From positions 1 through 25,101 of the forward strand of contig DATDBU010000034.1 in NCBI GenBank assembly GCA_036524675.1: a stretch of 25,101 bases of DNA, written 5' to 3'. The stretch's first letter is position 1, and each line of letters opens with the position of its first letter. The notes beneath the pieces are model-generated. The model ran no database searches and was not told where the DNA came from. It saw nothing but the letters and a program-made list of their open reading frames with translations. The stretch comes from DATDAW01 sp036524675 (GTDB lineage: Bacteria; Verrucomicrobiota; Verrucomicrobiia; Chthoniobacterales; DASVRZ01). Shown here one piece after another: positions 17,791 to 25,101 of this stretch. The translations under genes were made by a program, and so were the position numbers.

Positions 17791-18882
17791 TCAAGAGTAT
17801 GCAGCCTCCTGGGGCAGAAAATTTGGAAGCCGAAGACTGGCGTCGTAGTAGCGATGGAAAACTTGCGTTGTCGAACCGCTCATTGGCGGGACTAGCCAGC
17901 TCCAGTCACCGGCCACAGGGCGTTGCTGGCGACCCTCATTTTCGAGGAATTGCATAAACTGCGCACTCGCCGTGTGGTGATCGACGATGGTCACACCTGC
18001 TTTTTCAAATGAATTGAGCACGGCAACATTCAATTCGACCAGCGCCCGATCCTTCCAAAGCGTCGAATCGCGCGACGTATCCAGCCCCATCCGGCGGGCA
18101 ACTTCGGGTAGTAAATCGTAACGCTGGGCATCGGCCAGATTCCGCGCTCCGATTTCCGTGCCCATGTAGTAGCCGTTAAATGGAGCGGCCGTGAAACGCA
18201 AACCGCCGAGGTGAAAACATAGATTGGATACAACGGGAACGGCATACCATTTCAAGCCCATCTCCCGAAAGAAAGCCAGTGTCGGATGCTCAATTGCGAC
18301 CTCCCGGGCCTCGCCATGCTGCCATTCGAACACCTCCGCAACACCATCCGGACTTTGCACCACGAGTGGAAGAAGATCGAAATCCGTCTTCCTTCCCGGA
18401 CCGCCCCAGCCCAGGCGACTCGCCGCTCGCGTGAAGGTGCACTGCATCGGATCCCCCACACGTGGTTTGGAAGCCCATCCGGCATACCCGAGCAACTGAT
18501 AGTTCCAAATCCGCCATTCCCCGCTTTCCGCGGAGGCTGCAGGAAAAACCGTCATGATGGGCCGGATGTTTCCTCCGTTTGTTGCCCGTTTTAGATGATT
18601 GCGGCATTCCTCGAAAACTTCCGGCCGCGAAGTCACGTGCCGGCAATCCCGTACCTGCAACGAGCGCCACATCAATCGCCCGATGCAGCGTGCGTTGTTC
18701 CGCCAAGCCACGCGGCCGCCGTGTTCCAGCTCCTCAAACGACGGCGTCCAGGTCCCAGTTCGTTCGATTTCCTCTTCCACTACAGCCAGCCGGATTCCGA
18801 GGTCTCCTTGAGCGCGGGTTTCCTGCCAAAACAACTCCAAAAATGCGGCAGCTTCTTCAAACAGTGGTAGCTTGAGTTTCAT
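17791..18882 (-). CDS. nos: Bacterial nitric oxide synthase, oxygenase domain only
   Basis: A 363-residue haem enzyme that converts L-arginine to citrulline and NO, using electrons from a separate reductase. The haem ligand Cys66 is in WRNNARCIGR, the substrate-binding Glu243 in NGYYMGTEIGARNLAD, and the pterin-stacking Trp329 in DWSWLVPP. Length and these positions match, from memory, those of Bacillus subtilis NOS without gaps. There is no zinc-binding N-terminal extension and no flavin reductase domain, as usual for bacteria. Valine (218) replaces the isoleucine usual in bacterial enzymes at the NO-release gate. The start is ATG 18882; a TTG one codon upstream is less likely. It is transcribed alone, divergent from rpsB and convergent with the adenosyltransferase gene. 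Confidence 0.97.
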   Translation of the reverse strand: MKLKLPLFEEAAAFLELFWQETRAQGDLGIRLAVVEEEIERTGTWTPSFEELEHGGRVAWRNNARCIGRLMWRSLQVRDCRHVTSRPEVFEECRNHLKRATNGGNIRPIMTVFPAASAESGEWRIWNYQLLGYAGWASKPRVGDPMQCTFTRAASRLGWGGPGRKTDFDLLPLVVQSPDGVAEVFEWQHGEAREVAIEHPTLAFFREMGLKWYAVPVVSNLCFHLGGLRFTAAPFNGYYMGTEIGARNLADAQRYDLLPEVARRMGLDTSRDSTLWKDRALVELNVAVLNSFEKAGVTIVDHHTASAQFMQFLENEGRQQRPVAGDWSWLVPPMSGSTTQVFHRYYDASLRLPNFLPQEAAYS

Positions 18883-19031
18883 CAAATTCGCGGAGCACGA
18901 ATCGCATATCCTCCCCCGACGGCAAACCGCACCAAATTGCCCCTTGCGTACTCAAAGCACTTCGTCAATACTCTCCGTCCCGCATTTTCCCGGAACAACT
19001 AACACGTAACCTTTAGCCCATATATACATCC

Positions 19032-19049
19032 TGCCCTGACTTAAGGGCA
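19032..19049 (+). promoter_or_regulatory. Small hairpin in the rpsB leader
   Basis: TGCCCT (19032-19037) pairs with AGGGCA (19044-19049) across the six-base loop GACTTA, 14 bases before the rpsB start. Its position at the translation start region would suit autogenous control by S2 or another leader function, but the stem is short and could be chance. The surrounding 18883-19063 gap must hold divergent promoters for nos and rpsB; no confident -35/-10 boxes were recognised. Confidence 0.3.
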
Positions 19050-19063
19050 AAACGATTGCACAT

Positions 19064-19795
19064 ATGTCTTCTACCATTGAACTCATGACCGAACTCCTCG
19101 AAGCAGGAGTCCATTTTGGCCACCAGACAAAACGCTGGAACCCGAAAATGCGGCCATACATCTTCGAAAAGCGCAGCGCCATTTACATCATCAATCTTGG
19201 CGAAACCGTCCGCCAGATTCAGGGCGCAACCGATTTTCTCAGTGACCTTTCCGCGCGCGGTGGCAAGATCCTTTTCATCGGTTGCAAAAAACAGGCTCAG
19301 GAAGCCGTTAAAGAAGCAGCTCTGGCCTGCGGCCACTATTACGTCAATCAACGCTGGCTCGGCGGCACACTGACCAACCTCACTACCATCCGCAAAAGCA
19401 TTGGCCGCCTGAAATACATCGAGCAGATCGAGAAGGCTCCCGAGTATCACATGATGGGCAAGCAAGAACTCGCCGCTATTGGCCGCGAAGGCGCCAAGCT
19501 CAGCAGAAATCTCGAGGGCATCCGGGACATGGAAAAACTTCCCAACGCCATCGTCATTATCGACACAAACCGCGAAAGCATTGCGGTCGCCGAAGCCCGC
19601 CGGCTGGGTATCCCCACCGTCGCTATCGTTGACACCAACGCCGATCCCGACCTGATCGATTACCCGATCGCTGGTAACGATGATGCCATCCGCGCAATTC
19701 GCATCATTCTTCAAAAATTGGTCGATGCGATCGTCTCCGGAGCGCATCGCGAAACCAAGAAAGACGAAGTCGAACTCGCCGGCGTTGCCGAATAA
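19064..19795 (+). CDS. rpsB: 30S ribosomal protein S2
   Basis: A 243-residue structural protein of the small ribosomal subunit. Recognisable conserved stretches are LLEAGVHFGHQTKRWNPKM near 11-29, YYVNQRWLGGTLTN near 91-104, and PNAIVIIDTNRESIAVAEA near 159-177, followed by the usual GIPTVAIVDTNADPDLIDYPIAGNDDA-type region. Length is normal. It is followed by tsf after about 100 bp, the near-universal bacterial order. A hairpin lies directly after its stop codon and a second one before tsf. Confidence 0.98.
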   Translation: MSSTIELMTELLEAGVHFGHQTKRWNPKMRPYIFEKRSAIYIINLGETVRQIQGATDFLSDLSARGGKILFIGCKKQAQEAVKEAALACGHYYVNQRWLGGTLTNLTTIRKSIGRLKYIEQIEKAPEYHMMGKQELAAIGREGAKLSRNLEGIRDMEKLPNAIVIIDTNRESIAVAEARRLGIPTVAIVDTNADPDLIDYPIAGNDDAIRAIRIILQKLVDAIVSGAHRETKKDEVELAGVAE

Positions 19796-19822
19796 GTAAA
19801 ATTCTCTCTCGAGAGAATTTAC
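19796..19822 (+). promoter_or_regulatory. Hairpin directly after rpsB stop codon
   Basis: GTAAAATTCTCTC and GAGAGAATTTAC are inverted around a very short loop (TC, or four bases if the closing pair opens), with one bulged A. It starts at the base after the rpsB stop codon. There is no clear T-run, so it is more likely an RNA-processing or stability element than an efficient terminator. Confidence 0.55.
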
Positions 19823-19832
19823 CCACCTGCTT

Positions 19833-19867
19833 CAACGCAAATCGGCGATCTAGAGCGATTTGCGTTG
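19833..19867 (+). promoter_or_regulatory. 12-bp stem-loop upstream of tsf
   Basis: A perfect 12-bp stem, CAACGCAAATCG (19833-19844) with CGATTTGCGTTG (19856-19867), encloses an 11-base loop. It sits 31 bases before the tsf ATG. No T-run follows. The rpsB-tsf spacer is a known site of differential expression in other bacteria, so a partial terminator or translational control element is plausible. Confidence 0.65.
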
Positions 19868-19898
19868 CACAAAACAACATTTCACCCGCTTAAAGCCC

Positions 19899-20534
19899 AT
19901 GTCAGCTACCACGGAAATCAATCCTCAACTCGTCAAAACTCTTCGCGAGAAGACCAATGTCGGAATGATGGACTGCAAACGCGCCCTCTCTGAAGCGGGC
20001 GGCGACCTCGAAAAGGCCGAAACCATTCTCCGCACCAAAGGCATCGCGCAGGCCGGCAAAAAGTCGTCCCGCGCAACCAAGGAAGGCATCGTCGCTTCCT
20101 ATATCCATCTCCAAGGCAAGGTCGGCGTATTGGTCGAGATCAACTGCGAAACGGATTTCGTTGCCAAGAACGACACATTCCGCGAGTTCGTAAAAGACAT
20201 CACGCTCCACATCGCCGCAGCCCATCCGCTTTACCTTTCCCGCGATCAGGTTCCCGCTGAAGTCATCCAAAAAGAGCGTGAAATCGGCCGCGCACAGGTC
20301 AAAGGCAAACCGGAAAATATCGTCGAGAAAATTGTCGAGGGAAAAGTGGAGAAATTCTACAGCTCCGTCTGCTTGCTGGATCAGGCATTCATCAAGAACC
20401 CGGACCAGTCGATCACCGATTTTGTGAAGAGCAAAATTGTGGAGCTCGGCGAAAACATTCAGATCCGCCGCTTCACCCGCTACATGGTCGGCGAAGATCT
20501 GGGCGGTGCGGCAACGCCGTCTGAGGAAAACTAA
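19899..20534 (+). CDS. tsf: Translation elongation factor Ts
   Basis: A 211-residue guanine-nucleotide exchange factor for EF-Tu. The N-terminal UBA-like domain carries VKTLREKTNVGMMDCKRAL (about 11-29) and GDLEKAETILRTKGI. The core domain has VGVLVEINCETDFVAKND (about 75-92), the signature contacting EF-Tu. It is markedly shorter than the 283-residue E. coli protein and resembles the short forms known from Thermus and cyanobacteria, which lack part of the core and coiled-coil region. ATG 19899 gives the standard N-terminus; the upstream in-frame ATG at 19860 lies within the stem-loop and is unlikely. An intrinsic terminator follows closely. Confidence 0.97.
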   Translation: MSATTEINPQLVKTLREKTNVGMMDCKRALSEAGGDLEKAETILRTKGIAQAGKKSSRATKEGIVASYIHLQGKVGVLVEINCETDFVAKNDTFREFVKDITLHIAAAHPLYLSRDQVPAEVIQKEREIGRAQVKGKPENIVEKIVEGKVEKFYSSVCLLDQAFIKNPDQSITDFVKSKIVELGENIQIRRFTRYMVGEDLGGAATPSEEN

Positions 20535-20556
20535 AATCGCTAGATTTTTGAAAGAT

Positions 20557-20587
20557 AGAGCTGACTAACGACGTCAGCTCTGTTTTT
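20557..20587 (+). terminator. Rho-independent terminator after tsf
   Basis: A perfect nine-base stem, AGAGCTGAC with GTCAGCTCT, around the seven-base loop TAACGAC, is followed by GTTTTTG. It begins 22 bases after the tsf stop codon and should end the rpsB-tsf transcript. Confidence 0.9.
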
Positions 20588-20668
20588 GTATCCGCATTCT
20601 TCATTTAGCTTTCCTGATATAACTTCACGGTTGCCGAATCTCCTGGAACCGTAGAAGCTTTAGGTTGC

Positions 20669-23164
20669 ATGTGGGAGTATAAGCCCAGGCCTCCATTTTA
20701 CGCCCGCCCTTGGTTTCTCACCATCGCGGGCATCGCTGCTCTCGTTTTCACCGCGGGGCTCGTCTCCTTTTGGTATTGGACGAGCAAATACGAGGGAAAA
20801 GCAGCGCAATACAATCTGAGCCAGCTCAGCAAAATGGAGACGGCCAGCCTCATTTTCGACCGAAAGGGTAAACAAATCGGCAAAATTCTGGCTGAAAACC
20901 GCGAGTTCGTTCCGCTTTCCCAGATCTCCCAGAATCTCCCGGATGCCGTTGTCGCCGCCGAGGACAACCGGTTTTACGAGCACGACGGCGTAGACTACAT
21001 CGGCATGGTCCGGGCGGCGCTCAAAAATTATCAAGCCGGCAAAATCCGGCAAGGCGCCAGCACGGTCACCCAGCAGCTTGCGCGCAATAGCTTCGACCTG
21101 AAAGAACGCACGTACGAGCGCAAGGTTGTCGAAGCCTTTCTCGCCCGCCGAATTGAGCAAAACTACTCCAAGGAACGAATCATGGAGTATTACCTGAACC
21201 GGGTTTACTTCGGTGGCGGTCTTTATGGAGCGGAAGCCGCAGCACGCGGTTATTTTGGAAAACCCGCATCCGAACTTTCCCTCAGCGATTCCGCGATGCT
21301 TGCCGGGTTGCTGAAAAGCCCAAATGGAATGTCCCCGTGGCGTAGCCTCGAAGCGGCGCAATCCGGCCGTGACTTTGTTCTCGGCCGCATGAAGGAGATC
21401 GGCAAGATCAGCCAGGCGCAGTACGACGAAGCCATCCGCACTCCTCTTCGGGTCAAAAAGCGGAAGCTCTCCACGGGCGGCCAATCCTATGCATTGGATT
21501 ACATCCGGCAACAGGTCACCAACGAGCTCGATTTCGACAGCGCGGCAAGCTCAGGATACCGGATTTACACGACTCTGGATGCGGATCTGCAGAAGGTTGC
21601 CGAGGAATCGCTCCGTAAAAACCTCGCCCTCGTCGAAAAACATCCCGACTTCGACGGCACGACCATGGAGCAGTGGAAGGCGACGAAGCACGTGAAGAGC
21701 GACGAAAAACCGGACAATCCAACTACCGGAACAACGCCCGACTATCTCCAGGGAGCGATCATGGCCGTGGAATCAGGAACCGGAGGTATTGTCGTGCTGG
21801 TGGGTGGACGCGATTTTACAGATAGCCCCTACGATAGGGCGCTCTATTCAGTGCGTCCGGCGGGCACCGCTTTCACCCCGTTTGTGTTCGCGGCAGGTTT
21901 TCAGAATGGCATTTTCCCGGCAACGCTCGTCGATGACTCTGCGCTCGACAACCGCCAGGTCATGATCGGCGGGTACACGGGCATCCTGGGGGAATGGGGC
22001 GCCGAAACCGACACCAACAAGTATGAAGGCCTGATTCCCGCGAGAAAAGCGGTCAGCGAAGGCAAAAACGCAGCGACAGTCCGGTTTGGTATCGACGTCG
22101 GACTTGAGAAAATCATCGATGTGGCCAGGAAAGCGGGTCTCGACGGGAACCTCCGGCCCTTCCCTGCGACATTTCTCGGCAGCGGCGAAATGTCGCTGGC
22201 GCAGCTGACGTTGGCCTATACTATTTTCCCAAACGGTGGCGCCCGTGCGGAAAAGCCATTTATCATCACGCGCGTCGAGGAATCCGATGGAACGGTGGTT
22301 TATCAAGCCCGGCCAACGCGGAATCAGGTCGTTAGCCCGGCGGTGGCATTTGAGGTGCATTCTTTCCTGACCGATGTCCTCGAGAAAGGCACAGCAGCCA
22401 ATGCCGGCTCGGAATTCAAACTGAAGAGCTTTCCTGGCGGCGGAAAGACAGGCACGGCCTACAATTTTACCGATGCATGGTTCGTCGGATACGACAGCGA
22501 ACTAACCGTTGGCGTTTGGGCGGGTTTCGATAAACGGCGGCCGATTTATCGGGGCGCTTTCAGCAACCGCATCGCCTTGCCGGTCTGGGCGGATATCATG
22601 AACGCTTCGACCGCGGATTTCCCGCCAAAAGAAATCCAGCGCCCGACCAATATTGAGCGCGTAGAAGTCTGTCTGGCGTCGGGATTACCGGCAACGCGCG
22701 ACTGTTTTAAAGAAGACGAGCATGGCGTGCGTAAGCGAACTACCTATTTCGAGTTTGCTACGCGCGATCAGACACCTCGTGGAACGTGCTACGTGCACGG
22801 CGGGGACGGGGCGCCCGATCTGGCGCGGCAGATCACCACTTCCGCAATTCCCCGTGCCGCGGCGGCCATCAACCTGACAAAGGTGCAGCCGATCGTTGTC
22901 AAAGGCCCTTCCGTCATCGGCGACAACGACCCCTATCAATCCGTTCGTCCTGTGATGCGCGCCATGCCGCTCAACGCCGATGCCGCTTCACAACCCGTAG
23001 CCGCAAAAGGGCTGCCACCAGAATTAACCACGCAACCGACAACCGGTGACCAGCAGCCTGCTGCCCTGCAAGTCCGTCGCGCCGAGCAGGTCTTGCCCCT
23101 CGATGCCCAGCAAAACCAACCGGCTCTGAACATCGAGCCGCCCCCGCCGTTGGATCTTCAGTGA
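20669..23164 (+). CDS. Class A penicillin-binding protein (PBP1A-like) with degenerate transpeptidase site
   Basis: An 831-residue inner-membrane peptidoglycan synthase. The membrane helix is at about 16-37. The GT51 domain (about 65-245) is intact: catalytic Glu98 in AAEDNRFYEHDG, GASTVTQQLARN at 129-140, and EYYLNRVYFGGG at 173-184. The transpeptidase domain (about 295-640) aligns well around its motifs, but the SxxK motif reads RPAGTAFTPF, so Ser is Thr400 and Lys is Thr403. The SxN motif reads Gly465-Lys-Asn467; only Lys593-Thr-Gly-Thr is normal. The protein therefore probably polymerises glycan but may not cross-link by the usual mechanism or bind beta-lactams. The C-terminus (about 700-831) is a low-complexity Pro/Gln/Ala-rich tail. 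Transcribed alone after the tsf terminator, convergent with rtcB. Confidence 0.95.
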   Translation: MWEYKPRPPFYARPWFLTIAGIAALVFTAGLVSFWYWTSKYEGKAAQYNLSQLSKMETASLIFDRKGKQIGKILAENREFVPLSQISQNLPDAVVAAEDNRFYEHDGVDYIGMVRAALKNYQAGKIRQGASTVTQQLARNSFDLKERTYERKVVEAFLARRIEQNYSKERIMEYYLNRVYFGGGLYGAEAAARGYFGKPASELSLSDSAMLAGLLKSPNGMSPWRSLEAAQSGRDFVLGRMKEIGKISQAQYDEAIRTPLRVKKRKLSTGGQSYALDYIRQQVTNELDFDSAASSGYRIYTTLDADLQKVAEESLRKNLALVEKHPDFDGTTMEQWKATKHVKSDEKPDNPTTGTTPDYLQGAIMAVESGTGGIVVLVGGRDFTDSPYDRALYSVRPAGTAFTPFVFAAGFQNGIFPATLVDDSALDNRQVMIGGYTGILGEWGAETDTNKYEGLIPARKAVSEGKNAATVRFGIDVGLEKIIDVARKAGLDGNLRPFPATFLGSGEMSLAQLTLAYTIFPNGGARAEKPFIITRVEESDGTVVYQARPTRNQVVSPAVAFEVHSFLTDVLEKGTAANAGSEFKLKSFPGGGKTGTAYNFTDAWFVGYDSELTVGVWAGFDKRRPIYRGAFSNRIALPVWADIMNASTADFPPKEIQRPTNIERVEVCLASGLPATRDCFKEDEHGVRKRTTYFEFATRDQTPRGTCYVHGGDGAPDLARQITTSAIPRAAAAINLTKVQPIVVKGPSVIGDNDPYQSVRPVMRAMPLNADAASQPVAAKGLPPELTTQPTTGDQQPAALQVRRAEQVLPLDAQQNQPALNIEPPPPLDLQ

Positions 23165-23259
23165 GGCAAGATCTGGAAAAAAAGGGAAACGGCGAGTGGG
23201 CAAATGGGCGAAACGGCTCACGCAAAGACAAAATCGAGAATCCAAATTCCAAAATTACG

Positions 23260-24672
23260 TCAGTCTTCCGACTTCTCACCGGCGGGGCACATCTTGACCA
23301 ATTTCGGATGGAAACGGCCGAGGACTTCTACAAGATCCGTCTGTGCGGACATCACCGTTTCGATGTCTTTGTAAACGCCCGGGACTTCGTCCAACCCGGC
23401 GGAAAGCAGTTCCACCCCGCGTTCGGCGAGTAGCTTTTTCACACTGCTCCAGGTAAAAGATTGCAGGGCTTTGGTCCGGCTCATCAAACGACCGGCTCCA
23501 TGCGACGCGCTATTCAACGAAGCAGCCAGTCCTTTCCCGCGCACCAGGTATCCCGGCGATGCCATCGAGCCCGGAATGATACCTAGCACACCTTCTCCGG
23601 CAGGTGTTGCACCCTTGCGGTGGACAATGACTTCACGTTCGATGCCATCGATTCGGTGCGTCTCTTTCCACGCAAAGTTATGATGATTTTCCACGTCAAG
23701 GATCGGGTCCAGTCCCAACCTGCGCGCGATGTGATGATGAATGCATGCATGATTGGCGGCAGCGTAATGTCCCATCAAATTCATAGCCGCCCAGTATTCC
23801 TGGCCGTCAGCCTCCTCGAGCGATAGCCATGCGAGGTGTCTGAGTTCCTTCGGCAGGTAATCGTGCAATGCCATCGCCCGTTTGCTGTAAAAATCGCAAA
23901 TCTGCGCCCCTGAACCGCGCGATCCACTATGGCTGAGAAGAGCCAGATAAGGTCCTCCTCCCAGCAAACCTGCATGGTCTTCGAATGTGCCGAACTCGAC
24001 AAAATGATTTCCACTCCCACTGGTACCAAGCTGCGCCCATGCCTTGTCTTTCAGACGGGATGTGATCGGAGCGACGTCCCAATTCTCATCCAGAACGGCG
24101 TGGTTTCGTCGTTTTTGAAAAACGGCACCGACACCGAAACGAGTCTCGGATTCCAGGATATTCGCCAACCGGTCCTTTTGTCCGGCAATACTGGCGCCCT
24201 CGAAATCGTAAACCGTCATTTTCATCCGGCACGCGATATCGACGCCGACGGCATAAGGAATGACCGCCTTCTCCGTCGCGAGTACGCCGCCGATCGGCAA
24301 TCCATAACCCAAATGCGCGTCTGGCATCAACGCGCCGGCGACGGAAACCGGCAAGGCACAGGCATTGGCCATCTGTTTCACGGCTTCCGGCTCCAGTCCC
24401 TCACCCCAAACACGCCATGGCGCCGGTTCGGCGCGCGGAACGAAGCTGGGTCTTACGAGCGCACGAGCAAACTTGCCGCACTTTTCATCGGTAAAGAACG
24501 CTTCCGGATGCGCAACGATCGCGGCGAATTCCGCTTCGACCTGTGCACGGTCGAGCCCACTGGCGAACAGCCTGCGTAAGTGCTCGGAGGCAAGTTTTAA
24601 CGCATCGCCTTCCGGGATGCCGAGGGAAACCAAATCTTTCGTATTCACAACTAGCGGGAAAACAACTCGCAT
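23260..24672 (-). CDS. rtcB: RtcB family RNA-splicing ligase
   Basis: A 470-residue cytosolic ligase that joins RNA 2',3'-cyclic-phosphate or 3'-phosphate ends to 5'-OH ends using GTP and Mn2+. The motif order is complete: MPDAHLGYGLPIGG (about 116-129), metal ligands Asp145 and Cys148 in GVDIACRM, His223 in GSGNHFVEFG, His248 in SHSGSRGSG, His330 in ENHHNFAW, and the guanylylated His391 in SHGAGRLMSR. ATG 24672 gives MRVVFPLVVN; a longer frame from a TTG at 24702 is not needed. No archease, RtcA or RtcR regulator gene is adjacent in the window. It ends about 95 bp from the convergent PBP gene. Confidence 0.96.
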   Translation of the reverse strand: MRVVFPLVVNTKDLVSLGIPEGDALKLASEHLRRLFASGLDRAQVEAEFAAIVAHPEAFFTDEKCGKFARALVRPSFVPRAEPAPWRVWGEGLEPEAVKQMANACALPVSVAGALMPDAHLGYGLPIGGVLATEKAVIPYAVGVDIACRMKMTVYDFEGASIAGQKDRLANILESETRFGVGAVFQKRRNHAVLDENWDVAPITSRLKDKAWAQLGTSGSGNHFVEFGTFEDHAGLLGGGPYLALLSHSGSRGSGAQICDFYSKRAMALHDYLPKELRHLAWLSLEEADGQEYWAAMNLMGHYAAANHACIHHHIARRLGLDPILDVENHHNFAWKETHRIDGIEREVIVHRKGATPAGEGVLGIIPGSMASPGYLVRGKGLAASLNSASHGAGRLMSRTKALQSFTWSSVKKLLAERGVELLSAGLDEVPGVYKDIETVMSAQTDLVEVLGRFHPKLVKMCPAGEKSED

Positions 24673-24816
24673 CAATCTCCAGCCAAATGGTCCCACACTC
24701 AAGCAATGTGATGCTCTTCAGCCTATCAACGTTTCAACGTTTGGAGGAGCGAAATCCGGCCGATCTTGACCGTCAGCTAGCGTAGCAGTGGAGGCTGACC
24801 CTGATATCCGCCCTCC

Positions 24817-25101
24817 ATGATGCTGGCACTGCTCATTTACAGCTACGCCACCGGAGTCTTTTCCAGCCGCCAAATCGAGCGGGCCACCTATGAAAACGTA
24901 GCGGCGCGCGTCTTATGCGCCGACACGCATCCCGATCACGATACGATCCGCACGTTTCGTCAACGCAACGGAAAACTCCTGAAGGAAAGCTTCGGGCAGG
25001 TGCTGCAAATGGCCGCCGCCTGCGGAGTGCTCAAAGTTGGCGGCATCACGGTAGCCATCGACGGCACCAAAATGCTGGCTAACGCGAGCAAACACGCCGC
25101 C
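24817..25101 (+). pseudogene. IS1182-like transposase fragment, cut by window end
   Basis: The 95 visible residues start MMLALLIYSYATGVFSSR and include ERATYENVAARVL, ADTHPDHDTIRTFR and VAIDGTKMLANASKH. This matches, from memory, the N-terminal DUF772 region and the first catalytic Asp (Asp82) of IS1182/IS4-like DDE transposases. Relatives normally have roughly 40-60 more residues before this point, ending in YPPSMM. Here the same frame upstream does read YPPSMM, but it is interrupted by TGA at 24802 and 24796 and TAG at 24778. The copy therefore seems decayed or truncated at its 5' end, although internal initiation at ATG 24817 cannot be excluded. The 3' part lies outside the window, and no terminal inverted repeat was identified. 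Confidence 0.7.

Noticed and set aside
23929..24579. Plus-strand open frame of 216 codons opposite rtcB
   Set aside because: It lies wholly antisense to the complete RtcB motifs and has no protein-like pattern.

Overview
The window looks like chromosomal DNA of a soil- or freshwater-type Verrucomicrobium (Chthoniobacter/Spartobacteria-like; inferred from gene content and style, no database search was possible). Pointers are a PEP-CTERM-anchored HAF-repeat protein, a macroglobulin/PBP1C pair, Gram-negative envelope genes, a short EF-Ts, mostly poor Shine-Dalgarno sites, and many small dispersed or palindromic repeats between genes.

Layout. 1-700: no supported gene; it contains a 22-bp tandem repeat array (about 141-446). 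701-5010: a secreted protein of unknown function, a secreted HAF-repeat protein with a PEP-CTERM sorting tail, and a cytosolic beta-propeller-like protein of unknown function. 5011-5323: no gene; two inverted-repeat elements. 5324-15183: an envelope block on the + strand with a periplasmic HtrA/Deg protease, a very large thioester-containing bacterial alpha-2-macroglobulin, and penicillin-binding protein 1C. A composite palindromic element fills the gap between the last two and runs up to the pbpC start codon. 15358-17765: a SHOCT protein, RNase HII (rnhB) overlapping a YraN-like nuclease gene, a GAATGAC hairpin repeat, and a PduO-type cobalamin adenosyltransferase. 17791-18882 (minus): a stand-alone bacterial nitric oxide synthase oxygenase. 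19064-20534: rpsB-tsf with hairpins in the leader and spacer and a good intrinsic terminator after tsf. 20669-23164: a class A PBP (PBP1A-like) with an intact glycosyltransferase but a transpeptidase site lacking the SxxK serine and lysine. 23260-24672 (minus): RtcB RNA ligase. 24817-25101: the start of a probably decayed IS1182-like transposase, cut by the window edge.

How the genes fit together. The central theme is the cell envelope. HtrA handles misfolded periplasmic proteins. The macroglobulin is expected to trap foreign proteases, paired with PBP1C, which repairs peptidoglycan; this pairing is known from other Gram-negatives. A second class A PBP nearby appears able to polymerise glycan but perhaps not to cross-link it. 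The housekeeping part (rnhB-yraN, rpsB-tsf, rtcB) serves RNA/DNA maintenance and translation. The NOS gene is an accessory oddity between pduO and rpsB.

The observations I would follow first are the TxxT/GxN transpeptidase site of the PBP1A-like protein, the palindromic element covering the pbpC translation start, the verrucomicrobial-type NOS with valine at the NO-release gate, and the 22-bp array.
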